A stretch of 64,000 bases of DNA from Ardenticatenaceae bacterium (GTDB lineage: Bacteria; Chloroflexota; Anaerolineae; Promineifilales; Promineifilaceae): contig JACKCC010000021.1 in NCBI GenBank assembly GCA_020634245.1, positions 59,983-123,982 on the forward strand, read 5' to 3'. A model generated the notes under the pieces. It was not told where the DNA came from and made no database searches. It worked only from the letters and a program-made list of their open reading frames with translations. This document shows positions 34,581-43,268 of this stretch, in pieces. The number at the start of each line of letters is the position of its first letter. The stretch's first letter is position 1. A program made the translations under genes and the position numbers.

Positions 34581-35384
34581 ATGCACATCGACATTTTGAC
34601 CCTGTTCCCGGAAATGTTTCCCGGTTATTTGAATGAAAGTATCTTGAAGCGCGCCCAGGAGATGGGCCAGCTTTCTATTGGTCTGCACAATATCCGCGAT
34701 TATGCCGAGGGTAAACATCGTGTAACCGATGAGCCGCCCTATGGCGGCGGCGGCGGCATGGTGTTGAAGCCGGAACCGGTGTTTGCAGCGGTGGAAGAGA
34801 TTGTAGCAAGGGAGCAAGGGAGCAAAGGAGCAAGGGAGAAGCACCCCTTCACCCTAGCGACCGAAGGTCGCCCACCCCTTCACCCCATCATCCTCCTCAG
34901 TCCGCAGGGACGGCCGTTTACCCAACAAGTCGCGCAAGAATTAGCCCAGGCGGAACGATTGGTGCTGTTATGCGGCCGTTACGAAGGGGTGGATGAGCGG
35001 GTGAGGCAGTATCTGGTGACCAACGAGATTTCCATTGGCGATTACGTGCTGACCGGCGGCGAATTGGCGGCGATGGTCGTCGTTGACGCTGTCACCCGGC
35101 TGCTGCCCGGTGTGCTGGGTGCGGAAGATGCGGCCAATGAAGACAGTTATGCTACCGGTTTGCTGGAAGGGCCTCATTACACCAAACCGGCCGAATTTCG
35201 CGGCTGGGCCGTGCCGGAGGTGCTGCGATCCGGCCATGCGGCCAATATCGCCCGCTGGCGGCGGGAACAGGCCCTGCGCCGTACCTGGCAGCGGCGGCCC
35301 GATTTGTTGTTAACGGCCGTACTCACCGAAGCCGATAAACAATTCCTGGCTCAACTGGCCGAAGAAGAAGTCCGCCGATCGTAA
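34581..35384 (+). CDS. trmD: tRNA (guanine37-N1)-methyltransferase with in-frame insertion
   Basis: SPOUT-class enzyme that methylates G37 of tRNAs using SAM. The 267-residue protein has the N-terminal IDILTLFPEMFPGYL, RDYAEGKHRVTDEPPYGGGGGMVLKPEP, the knot motif LLCGRYEGVDERV, and ISIGDYVLTGGELAAMVV with the C-terminal LEGPHYTKPAEFRGW. Between FAAVEEIVA and IILLSPQGRPF about 16 residues more than usual are present (REQGSKGAREKHPFTLATEG). This stretch is encoded by GGAGCAAGG stutters and a CACCCCTTCACCC repeat, apparently intergenic-type DNA in frame. No ribosome binding site is evident. The core looks functional. Confidence 0.93.
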   Translation: MHIDILTLFPEMFPGYLNESILKRAQEMGQLSIGLHNIRDYAEGKHRVTDEPPYGGGGGMVLKPEPVFAAVEEIVAREQGSKGAREKHPFTLATEGRPPLHPIILLSPQGRPFTQQVAQELAQAERLVLLCGRYEGVDERVRQYLVTNEISIGDYVLTGGELAAMVVVDAVTRLLPGVLGAEDAANEDSYATGLLEGPHYTKPAEFRGWAVPEVLRSGHAANIARWRREQALRRTWQRRPDLLLTAVLTEADKQFLAQLAEEEVRRS

Positions 35385-35455
35385 GCTGAACATTCAGACT
35401 GTACCACTAAAATCACAATAAAATACAATCAAAACAACGCAACGAGGCAAAACCG

Positions 35456-36919
35456 ATGAAGTCAAAGTTGTGGGCATTTTTCTGGGCAGCCATCACCCCT
35501 TTGTTGTTATGGCAATTTATTGGTTTGATTCGCGTAGCCAATGCCGATCCGGCGGCAGCATTTGACGTCTGTTCGGGTGGCTGCACGTATAGCACCCTGG
35601 GTGCGGCGGCAGCGGTTGTGCCCGAGGGCAGCGTCATCAACTTGCAGGCCGGTATTTATTCTGAAAATCTGGTTATCACTAAATCACTGACCATTCAAGG
35701 GCAGGGAGCCGGGGTTACGATCATTGATGGCGGCAGTTTGGGCACGGCCGTTCTGATCGATGACTTTGTTGCTGTAACGATTACCAATGTGACCATTCAA
35801 AACGGCCGTTCTCCGGACGGCGGTGGCATTTCCAACCCCTACGGCCTGCTGACCCTTGGCGACAGCGTCATTCAAAACAACGATGCATTGTGCGGCGAAG
35901 GCGGCGGGCTGCTCAATTTGGGCACAGCCGTTTTGCAAAACGTGATCATCACTGGCAATCAGGCTGCCTATGGCGGTGGCATTTCCAACGATGAACTGCT
36001 CCTGGGCACGAATATTACAGTGACGCACAACAGCGCTGTGGACAATTCGTGTGAGGGTATTACCGGCTACGGCGGCGGTATTGATAATTCGGGGACGGTT
36101 TCGCTGACGGCGGCGTTTTTGGGTGAGAATACGGCCGTTAACGATGGCGGCGCTGTTGAAAATGCTGGTACATTTACCATCACCTTAAGCCTGTTGGAAA
36201 ATAACCAATCCCAAACCAAAGGCGGCGGGCTGGATAACGTTACCAACAGCCAGACCGTGATTCGCCAATCCTCTATTCGCTTAAATGAAGCCGATTTGGG
36301 CGGCGGACTGAACAATGAAGGGGCCATGCAGTTAATCCAAAGCGCTGTTTATTCCAATACGGCCGTTTTCAGTGGCAGCAGCGGCGGTGGCGGGCTGCGC
36401 AATGAAACCGGCGGTTCTCTTCTCGTCACCAACAGCACTATTAGCGGCAACATGGCCGGGGAGGGTGGTGGATTATTGAATGTGGGGGCCAAGTCAACGG
36501 CCGTTTTGCACAGCAGTACCTTCGTCAATAATTTTGGTGTCCATTATGGCGGTATATATAACATTAATGGTGCTGTTACGTTTGCTAACACCATCATCGC
36601 CGGGCAGCAAAATGGTGTTGACTGCGGCGGCGGTCTCATGACCAGCGCTAATCACAATATGGACAGTGACGGGTCATGTTTGCTGCGCGGCGTGGGTGAT
36701 TTCAGCCGTGTCAGCCAGCCATTTTTAGGGCCACTGCAAGACAACGGCGGGCCGACCTGGACCCACGCCCTCATGATCGGCAGCCCGGCGATTGACGCCA
36801 GCCCTGTTTGTGAACCTGTCGATCAGCGCGGCGTTAACCGGCCAACCGGCACGGCTTGCGACATTGGCTCGTATGAAACCTTTGCCTTTCGGACTTATGT
36901 ACCGGTTGTTGTTCGGTGA
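35456..36919 (+). CDS. Secreted right-handed beta-helix protein with choice-of-anchor Q ending
   Basis: A 487-residue exported protein. After a signal peptide (about residues 1-32) comes a cap segment, FDVCSGGCTYSTLGAAAAVVPEGSVINLQAGIY. Many parallel beta-helix turns follow, with the recurring pattern GGGISN/GGGLLN...NxxxxGG (TNVTIQNGRSPDGGGISN, GEGGGLLNLGTAVLQNVIITGN and so on). The end, LGPLQDNGGPTWTHALMIGSPAIDA with VDQRGVNRPTGTACDIGSYE, is the choice-of-anchor Q module. A short hydrophobic tail (FRTYVPVVV) closes it. It is likely a surface protein, possibly carbohydrate-binding or adhesive. GAGG lies before the ATG. Confidence 0.88.
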   Translation: MKSKLWAFFWAAITPLLLWQFIGLIRVANADPAAAFDVCSGGCTYSTLGAAAAVVPEGSVINLQAGIYSENLVITKSLTIQGQGAGVTIIDGGSLGTAVLIDDFVAVTITNVTIQNGRSPDGGGISNPYGLLTLGDSVIQNNDALCGEGGGLLNLGTAVLQNVIITGNQAAYGGGISNDELLLGTNITVTHNSAVDNSCEGITGYGGGIDNSGTVSLTAAFLGENTAVNDGGAVENAGTFTITLSLLENNQSQTKGGGLDNVTNSQTVIRQSSIRLNEADLGGGLNNEGAMQLIQSAVYSNTAVFSGSSGGGGLRNETGGSLLVTNSTISGNMAGEGGGLLNVGAKSTAVLHSSTFVNNFGVHYGGIYNINGAVTFANTIIAGQQNGVDCGGGLMTSANHNMDSDGSCLLRGVGDFSRVSQPFLGPLQDNGGPTWTHALMIGSPAIDASPVCEPVDQRGVNRPTGTACDIGSYETFAFRTYVPVVVR

Positions 36920-36944
36920 TAATAGTTTTGCCAAACAGTTCCGC

Positions 36945-36991
36945 CCCTTGAGCTTGTCGCAAGGGCCAGACTTCGACAGGTTCAGCCTTCG
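36945..36991. repeat. CTTCGACAGG-TTCAG dispersed repeat
   Basis: CCTTGAGCTTGTCGCAAGG followed by CTTCGACAGGTTCAGCC. It belongs to the same dispersed family as 61981-62075 and the in-frame copy at 49028-49047. Confidence 0.6.
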
Positions 36992-37014
36992 ATTGAATTC
37001 TTTCTAAAAAACAA

Positions 37015-37047
37015 AAAGGCGCTCAGTTACAACGACTGAGCGCCTTT
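37015..37047 (-). terminator. Intrinsic terminator for hsp20 (possibly bidirectional)
   Basis: AAAGGCGCTCAGT (37015-37027) pairs perfectly with ACTGAGCGCCTTT (37035-37047). On the minus strand the stem is followed by TTGTTTTTTAG, a good T-tract for the Hsp20 gene that ends at 37068. Confidence 0.85.
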
Positions 37048-37067
37048 AATGATGAACAGGTCGCAGC

Positions 37068-37505
37068 TTAGTTGGCTTTGATGGCGATACGTTTTGGTTT
37101 GACTTCTTCGGCCTTGGGCACAGCCAGGGTCAGAACGCCCTTGTCATAGCTGGCTTCCACGGCCTCGCTGTTAACCAAAACCGGGAATCTGACGCTGCGG
37201 CTGAAGCTGCCATAACGGCGTTCGCGCAGATGGTACTGTTCCTGATTGACTTCCTCGTCATTTTCCACTTCGCCCTTAATGGTCAGAACGTTGTCTTCGA
37301 GGGTAATTTCCAGGTCATCAGGATTGATGCCGGGCACAGAGGCTTTGATGGTATAACCATCTTCGTTTTCAATGACGTCCAGAGCCAAACCCCAGTTCTC
37401 AGCGTTACGGTAAGGCATGGTGGGGCGGTCAAACATGCGGTCAAACTCGTTGAATAAATCAACAGGACGGCGAACTACGGGATTCCAACGTACGATTTTT
37501 GTCAT
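37068..37505 (-). CDS. Hsp20/alpha-crystallin small heat-shock protein
   Basis: A 145-residue ATP-independent holdase chaperone. The alpha-crystallin domain spans about residues 40-135 (NWGLALDVIENEDGYTIKASVPGINPDDLEITLEDNVL). It is followed by RRYGSFSRSVRFPV, the GVLTLAVPKAE strand and a C-terminal KPKRIAIKAN with the IxI-like anchor. AAGGAG lies before the ATG at 37505. Upstream, two GACCGGTC palindromes may be operator sites for heat-shock control. A clear terminator follows. Confidence 0.95.
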   Translation of the reverse strand: MTKIVRWNPVVRRPVDLFNEFDRMFDRPTMPYRNAENWGLALDVIENEDGYTIKASVPGINPDDLEITLEDNVLTIKGEVENDEEVNQEQYHLRERRYGSFSRSVRFPVLVNSEAVEASYDKGVLTLAVPKAEEVKPKRIAIKAN

Positions 37506-37526
37506 TTCTAATTTCTCCTTGTTTTG

Positions 37527-37592
37527 AAGACCGGTCAAACAGTTGAGAATTTTTAGCCAATGTCAGTTATAGATTGAAGCCTGACCGGTCTT
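37527..37592 (-). promoter_or_regulatory. Twin GACCGGTC operator in the hsp20 promoter region
   Basis: AAGACCGGTCA (37527-37537) and its inverse TGACCGGTCTT (37582-37592) lie 44 bases apart upstream of hsp20. On the minus strand a TATAAC (37566-37571) just downstream of the distal copy could be the -10 box, which would put that copy between -35 and -10 and the other in the 5' leader. No CIRCE-type sequence is seen. Confidence 0.5.
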
Positions 37593-37704
37593 GAACTGAT
37601 GAATTTTTGATTACGCCAGTTATTTTCGTTCAAGAATGTTAGAAAAATGTTTGTCGTATGTTAGAAGTTCATCGGAGAAGCGTAGGCGTTGCGTTAACAT
37701 AGCC

Positions 37705-37763
37705 AACTTCCGAGAAACTGGCCTGTAGATTGATCGCTGGAAAGAAACAGTTTCCGGGAAATT
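37705..37763. repeat. Hairpin of the TTTCCGGGAAA family upstream of the MFS gene
   Basis: AACTTCCGAGAAACTG (37705-37720) pairs imperfectly with CAGTTTCCGGGAAATT (37748-37763). With the Hsp20 promoter this accounts for most of the 369-base gap before 37875; no gene is visible there. Confidence 0.55.
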
Positions 37764-37874
37764 TTGTACCAAACCCGCTATAAATCAGCCGCTGTTTGCC
37801 GTACCCCAACCATTGCGCCATACTATGAACGATTAAGCTGCCGGGTGACAAAAGCCTGGCCGAATGAGGTACCG

Positions 37875-39476
37875 ATGCTGCGACCCAAACGACTGAATCG
37901 ATTGCGCCTGATTTACAATGAGTATTCATCCCAGTTTTGGGTACTGGTGTTGGGCACCTTTATCGACCGGCTGGGTGGCGCGCTTATGTTCCCCTTCTTC
38001 ACTCTGTACATCACCCGCAAATTTGGCGTGGGTATGACAACGGTAGGTGTGATCTTTGGCCTGTTTTCCATTGCCAGCGTAATCGGCAGCATGTTTGGCG
38101 GTGCGCTTACCGACCGCATGGGGCGCAAATCGATGGTCATTTTTGGCCTCGTCTTTAGCGCTCTTACCAGCATTTTAATGGGTGTCGTCAACACGATTGA
38201 GGCGTTTTTCATTGTCACCGGGGCGGTAGGGCTGTTGGCGAATGTAGCCGGGCCGGCGCAGCAGGCGATGGTGGCCGATTTGCTGCCGGAGCCAAAGCGG
38301 GCACAAGGGTTTGGCATTATTCGCGTCGTTGCCAATCTGTCGGTCACCCTGGGACCGATGATTGGCGGCTTGCTGATCACTCAGTCTTACCTGTGGTTGT
38401 TCATTGCCGATGCTATTACCAGTTTGATTACGGCCGTTATCGTTTACGCGGTATTGGAAGAAACACGGCCGTCTACTCCCGAAGATATGCCCGAACAAAC
38501 CATAGGCCAAACCTTTGCCGGCTACCGGGACGTGCTGCGTGATGGCGCTTTTCTCTGGTTCCTGGGTGCGTCGGCATTAATGGTGCTGGTGTACATGCAG
38601 ATGAATTCGACGCTGGCCGTCTATTTGCGTGATTCGCATGGCGTCCCCGAACAATGGTTTGGCTACATTTTAAGCCTCAATGCGGCGATGGTTGTCTTGT
38701 TCCAGTTTCCGTTGATGCGCTGGATCGAGAAGTTCCGTCCCATGACGATGATGGTTGTCGGAACGTTGTTGTATGCGCTGGGCTTTGGTATGTACGGCTT
38801 TACCACCACCTATGTGATGTTTTTGCTGGCGATGGTCATCATCACCATTGGTGAGATGTTGGTCAGCCCGGTAGGGCAGGCGTTGGTGGCCCAGTTTGCG
38901 CCGGAGGCTATGCGCGGCCGTTATATGGCCGTCTTTGGCTTTAGCTGGGTCATTCCTTCCGCCATCGGCCCACTGTTAGCCGGATTGGTGATGGATAATG
39001 CCGATCCCCGCTGGGTTTGGTATGGGGCGGGTATCATTGGCGTGGTGGCGGCAGCGGCTTTTGCGCTGTTGGAACGCTGGGTGGGGCGATCCCAATGGGA
39101 CACGGTTTCGGCCCGGCTGGATGTGATGGATTTGTTGGAGAGGGGGGAGATAACGGCCGTTGCTGCCCACCAGCGTCTAGAAGCGATCAAAGACGGTTCC
39201 TGGGCCGCCATCGCCAAGTCCAGTGCAAAAAGCACGGAACGGCGCTACGTCCGCATCCGAGTAAGCGATGCCCTGTCCGGCGCGATGAAATATGATTTGC
39301 AGCTGCCGTTGGCTGTCGTGAACATCGTCTTAACGCATGGCGGCCGTTTATCCGATGATTTGGCCCACCTTGATCTGGCGTCATTAGGCGAAATTTTGGC
39401 TGGCGGCATGGGTGGTCAAACGGTCAGTAAACGAGACAACGGCGATGATGAAACGGTAGAAGTCTCAGTTGAATAG
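37875..39476 (+). CDS. MFS transporter with C-terminal cytosolic SHOCT-like domain
   Basis: A 533-residue protein. Residues about 15-400 are a major facilitator superfamily transporter: TFIDRLGGALMFPFFTLYI in helix 1, the loop 2-3 motif GGALTDRMGRKSM (MFS motif A) and roughly 12 helices, resembling drug/proton antiporters. After the last helix, about 120 soluble residues follow. A short LLERGEITAVAAHQRLEAI helix pair is followed by RRYVRIRVSDALSGAMKYDLQLPLAVVN, which looks like the SHOCT-like/DUF2089 arrangement found in anti-sigma-type and YvlB-like proteins. A transporter carrying this domain is unusual. GAGG precedes the ATG at 37875. Substrate unknown. Confidence 0.85.
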   Translation: MLRPKRLNRLRLIYNEYSSQFWVLVLGTFIDRLGGALMFPFFTLYITRKFGVGMTTVGVIFGLFSIASVIGSMFGGALTDRMGRKSMVIFGLVFSALTSILMGVVNTIEAFFIVTGAVGLLANVAGPAQQAMVADLLPEPKRAQGFGIIRVVANLSVTLGPMIGGLLITQSYLWLFIADAITSLITAVIVYAVLEETRPSTPEDMPEQTIGQTFAGYRDVLRDGAFLWFLGASALMVLVYMQMNSTLAVYLRDSHGVPEQWFGYILSLNAAMVVLFQFPLMRWIEKFRPMTMMVVGTLLYALGFGMYGFTTTYVMFLLAMVIITIGEMLVSPVGQALVAQFAPEAMRGRYMAVFGFSWVIPSAIGPLLAGLVMDNADPRWVWYGAGIIGVVAAAAFALLERWVGRSQWDTVSARLDVMDLLERGEITAVAAHQRLEAIKDGSWAAIAKSSAKSTERRYVRIRVSDALSGAMKYDLQLPLAVVNIVLTHGGRLSDDLAHLDLASLGEILAGGMGGQTVSKRDNGDDETVEVSVE

Positions 39477-39485
39477 ACTGGCCTT

Positions 39486-39519
39486 ATTTTCCCAAAAGCT
39501 CGCCAGTTTCCGGGAAAAT
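39486..39519. repeat. Hairpin of the TTTCCGGGAAA family between convergent genes
   Basis: ATTTTCCC (39486-39493) pairs with GGGAAAAT (39512-39519); the right half reads GTTTCCGGGAAAAT. It sits exactly between the MFS gene and the convergent regulator. Confidence 0.6.
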
Positions 39520-39520
39520 G

Positions 39521-42500
39521 TCAAGCCAAAATTTCCAGCAGCGATTGGGCCTCTTGCAAATCCGGCGTGTTAAATCCTTCCATAAACCAGTTATAGACAC
39601 CTGACAGAACCGTTCGTGCCTCGTCGATTTTCCCCTGGCCCTGCCACAAATGAGCCAGCCGCACTGTTGCCCGCAGTTCCCACGATTTGGCCGCCTGCTG
39701 CCGGGCGACGGCGATAGCTTGCCGGTAGGCGGATTCGACGACGGGGGTTTCCGCACCATTTTTTTGCAGCAAATCTCCCTTGATCCGATACAGTTCCGCT
39801 TCAAAAAAATGTTCATCCCTGGTTTCAACCTCGCTGAACGCCTCATCCAAAGTTTGCAACCCTTCCTCAACTTGCCCGATTCGGCCCATTGATTCGGCCA
39901 AAAAGCCCAGCATATGGGTGTACATAATCCGCATTCCGGTAGCCCGCCAGCCGGCCATTGCCTGTTTCATCTGGTTAATGGCTTTGTCCGCTGCCCCGTC
40001 GATGATTTGCAATAAACCCTGGTAGAAAGCTCCCTCCAATTCAAAAGTGTAAAACTTATGGTCGGCGGCTAGCTGTAATGATTTCTGGATTTTTTCGGAA
40101 ACGGCCGTGTATTCACACATCGAAATGTCCATAATGAAGCCGGATATTTCTAGTGCTGCGGCCAGAGCCAGGGGCTGGGCGAGTATCCTGGCCATTTCAA
40201 CAGCTTCCTGACCATACTGCTTCGCCTGGTCAGGATAACCCAATACCCACGATACCCAGGCCGCCCAGATTATTCCGTTTATACCAGGATCAAATGGATG
40301 GTCAGAAGCCAGGGCCGGATGTTGGCGAAAGTCGTAAAAATCAAGCATTTTATCAATATGCTCGTGCGCCTGGATAAATTCGCCAAGCTGTATGTAATTG
40401 GCCGCCAATCCCAGCCGCGCCAAAGCAATTTGCAGCTCATCCTGGAAATGCTGCGCCAATTCCAATTTCTGCTGCGCCAATTTCAAGCTGGTCTGGTATT
40501 GGCCGGATGATAGATAGTAGGAGCCAAGTGCAGAGAGAATAATGATAAGCTGCGGCATTTGCCCAACTTGTTGGCTCAACAGGTAAGCGCGGTCGCACAC
40601 GGCTTGCATTTCAGGCGTCCCAAACCCTTTGGCGGCCTGCAAGGGCATCACCAGGCTCATTTGCATAGCCAACTCCTGCTGCTTGTGTTCCAGCGAATCG
40701 GGCAGCTTTTCCAACAGGCTCAATCCTTGTCGCAGGTGGGTGATTGCTTCATTGGCGGCCGATAACTGCCAGGCGCGCTCGCCGGCTTTTTGACAGTAGG
40801 CAATCGCTTTTTGCGTAACGCCACCTTCCTGGTAATGCCAGGCTAACTGGCCGAAAATGGCGGCGAGTGCGGTTTCTTGTGATTCGTACAGCTTTTCTAA
40901 TGTATCACCCACTGCTTCGTGTAAGCTGGCCCGCTCAACTGCGTCCAGATCGTTGTACAAGTATTTTTGGAAAAGGAAGTGGTGGAAGCGGTAACGGGAG
41001 AGGTGCTGCTGGCCTAATCGCTGCCGGCTTTGGGCGGTGACCAGGCGGTGTTGGCGGCTTAAATCGCCGCTTAAACAGTTTACGATCTCCTGTTCTTCAG
41101 ATTTTTGGATGTGGGCGACGACTTCGGCAGTGAAGGTTTCGCCTTCGACGCTGGCAATAGTCAGGGCCGTGCGGCAGCTTGAAGGCAGGCGGTTGACGCG
41201 AGCGGCGATGGCCGCTTCAACCCGTGCCGGTAAGATGTCCCAATCGATACGGCCGCTTCCGATCCAGTATCCATCATCATCTTGAATCAGATCGCCTCGT
41301 TCTTGCAGGCCGCGCAGCAGTTCGATGGTGAAGAGGGCCTGGCCGCCGGTTTGCCAGTGCAGTTCCTGGCGGAACTCTTCGTCCAGCCGGTTAGGTTGGC
41401 TGTCGAGGAGGGCGTCGATGAACGGCCGTCCCCCCGCTTCATTCAAATCAACCTGATTGAGGCCGAAGATTTGCTGGAATTCATTGACCAGATTGAGGAG
41501 AGGGTGGGGCTGGCCATCCTGTCTTGAAGCCACATCGCCAGGCCGGTATGCGCCGAGGATGAGGATGCGGCTGCCGCGCAAATGCTGGCCCAGGTGGAAG
41601 AGCAGATTGAGCGAGCCGCTGTCGATCCATTGCAAGTCGTCCAGCAAAAGCAAGAGAGGATGCTGCCGGGATACTGCTTTTAACAGATAGGCAAATTGGG
41701 TAAATAAATCGGTTGGTGGGACAGGAGTTGATGATTCTCCCGTCTTTACGTATTCGGCTAACTGTCCCAGCCAGGGAACCTGTTCCGGTGATTGGTGGCG
41801 GGTGCAGACCTGGGCGCGAGGCAGCAGATCGGCGCTGGAAATGAATCGGTCGAGGAGAAGCGGACAATTTCTCACCAATGTCCCCGCTGTTTCTGCCAAG
41901 GCTGACCAGAGGCGGCGGGCGTGGTCGCTGCTGACGTCGCCCGCTTCCCAATGTGATTCCACGCCGCCGGTGAGCATCTGGGTGATTTCGCGGAGGGGCA
42001 GGTAGGGGTCGCCGCTGCCGGTGTAGGCGCTGCATTTGCCGCTGGCGACCAGCAGATCAGGATGTGCGGCCATGGCTTGCCGGGCGAAAGCATGGATAAG
42101 GGCGGTTTTGCCGCTGCCTGGCTCGCCGGTGACGAAGGCGATCTGGTTTTGGCCGGTACGGGCTTGATTCAGAAATCGGTTGAGTTGAACCAGTTCGGTT
42201 TCGCGGGCTACGAAGAGAGGCGGCGAGGGAGAGGAATCTGTTTCCTCGATCACGAAGCGGGGTAGAGGCAGGCGGGCGGCGTCATCGGGCCAGATTCCGT
42301 CGCGGATGTTTTGGGCCAGGGTGATGGTAATTCCCGTTGGCTCAATGCCTAGTTCTTCATCCAAAACGCGACAGCACTCGTCATATTGGGTCAGGGCGGC
42401 GCTGCGTTGACCAGCCAGGGCCAACAAACGAATAAGCTGCTGATGGGCTGCTTCATCCCAGGGTTCCATCGCTACCTGCCGTTGGGCAAAGGAGAGGGCT

Positions 42501-43027
42501 TTTTCGTACTGCCCCTGCTGGGTGTAAAAATCTGTCAGATCATGCAGGGCCTGAAGCATTTGACGATGGAATTGTTCTCGCTTAACGGCCGTCCACTCTT
42601 CAAAAGCTGTGCTGCCGGGAATGGAAAATCCGGCCAGAAAGTCGCCGTGGTAGAGGGCAGCCATCGTTTCCCGTTGTTGGTTTGTGTGGGGTGGTGGGGT
42701 GAAAACGGCCGTGTCCAGTTCATGCTGGCTGTCTTGATTGAATTGGATAGTCTGGCGGGTGATATGCAAATAAGACGGATCGGCGCAGTCATCGTGGACA
42801 GACTGGCGCAAATTGGCCAGTGCGTGGCGCAGGTTGCTGCGGGCTATGGATTCCGGCATGTCCGGCCACAAAAGGGCAGCCAGTGTCTCGCGGCGATGCG
42901 GCCGGCCGGTTTCCACCGCCAGATAAGCCAGCAAAGCCCGTACCTTATCCGATTCAAAGGCAGTCACCGGCTGCTCGTCCAGGGAGACTTGAAATGAGCC
43001 AAGTAAAGCAATTCGCAGCGTTGACAT
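39521..43027 (-). CDS. BTAD-AAA-TPR transcriptional regulator (SARP/LAL-like)
   Basis: A 1168-residue regulator. Residues 1-95 form an OmpR-like winged helix (LRIALLGSFQVSLDEQPV...SDKVRALLAYLAVE...RRETLAALLWPDMPES). Residues about 100-245 are the bacterial transcriptional activation domain of helical repeats. An AAA/STAND ATPase follows, with Walker A TGEPGSGKTALIHAF (about residue 305) and Walker B LLLLLDDLQWID. The second half is TPR repeats ending in SLLEILA. Such proteins respond to an unknown signal and activate specialised metabolism or stress genes. GGAGGGG lies before the ATG at 43027. It faces a block of secreted proteins across a divergent gap, which may be its targets (inference). 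Confidence 0.92.
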   Translation of the reverse strand: MSTLRIALLGSFQVSLDEQPVTAFESDKVRALLAYLAVETGRPHRRETLAALLWPDMPESIARSNLRHALANLRQSVHDDCADPSYLHITRQTIQFNQDSQHELDTAVFTPPPHTNQQRETMAALYHGDFLAGFSIPGSTAFEEWTAVKREQFHRQMLQALHDLTDFYTQQGQYEKALSFAQRQVAMEPWDEAAHQQLIRLLALAGQRSAALTQYDECCRVLDEELGIEPTGITITLAQNIRDGIWPDDAARLPLPRFVIEETDSSPSPPLFVARETELVQLNRFLNQARTGQNQIAFVTGEPGSGKTALIHAFARQAMAAHPDLLVASGKCSAYTGSGDPYLPLREITQMLTGGVESHWEAGDVSSDHARRLWSALAETAGTLVRNCPLLLDRFISSADLLPRAQVCTRHQSPEQVPWLGQLAEYVKTGESSTPVPPTDLFTQFAYLLKAVSRQHPLLLLLDDLQWIDSGSLNLLFHLGQHLRGSRILILGAYRPGDVASRQDGQPHPLLNLVNEFQQIFGLNQVDLNEAGGRPFIDALLDSQPNRLDEEFRQELHWQTGGQALFTIELLRGLQERGDLIQDDDGYWIGSGRIDWDILPARVEAAIAARVNRLPSSCRTALTIASVEGETFTAEVVAHIQKSEEQEIVNCLSGDLSRQHRLVTAQSRQRLGQQHLSRYRFHHFLFQKYLYNDLDAVERASLHEAVGDTLEKLYESQETALAAIFGQLAWHYQEGGVTQKAIAYCQKAGERAWQLSAANEAITHLRQGLSLLEKLPDSLEHKQQELAMQMSLVMPLQAAKGFGTPEMQAVCDRAYLLSQQVGQMPQLIIILSALGSYYLSSGQYQTSLKLAQQKLELAQHFQDELQIALARLGLAANYIQLGEFIQAHEHIDKMLDFYDFRQHPALASDHPFDPGINGIIWAAWVSWVLGYPDQAKQYGQEAVEMARILAQPLALAAALEISGFIMDISMCEYTAVSEKIQKSLQLAADHKFYTFELEGAFYQGLLQIIDGAADKAINQMKQAMAGWRATGMRIMYTHMLGFLAESMGRIGQVEEGLQTLDEAFSEVETRDEHFFEAELYRIKGDLLQKNGAETPVVESAYRQAIAVARQQAAKSWELRATVRLAHLWQGQGKIDEARTVLSGVYNWFMEGFNTPDLQEAQSLLEILA

Positions 43028-43268
43028 AACCCCTCCATACAACCAGAGATCATGGAAACATCAAAAATCTGAAATCTGCTTCTGGATTTTGTCGCTCTTA
43101 TTTGCTGGGATGTCATTCAATCTTGATAGGGCTGGTTTTCAGTATAACGAATGCTGCCTGTCTTTTTCCAGTGTCATTTGTCACTTCCCCACGTTTTCCA
43201 CACGGTCAAATGGTATTTTGACTATGGCCTCTGAAAGCGGTGATTTGTTTTTCCATAGGAGGATTGTT

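Noticed and set aside
35800..36500. Repeated GGCGGTGGCATT/GGCGGCGGG segments in the beta-helix gene, considered as a DNA tandem repeat.
   Set aside because: They encode the degenerate repeating turns of the protein (GGGI/GGGL) and are explained by its fold.
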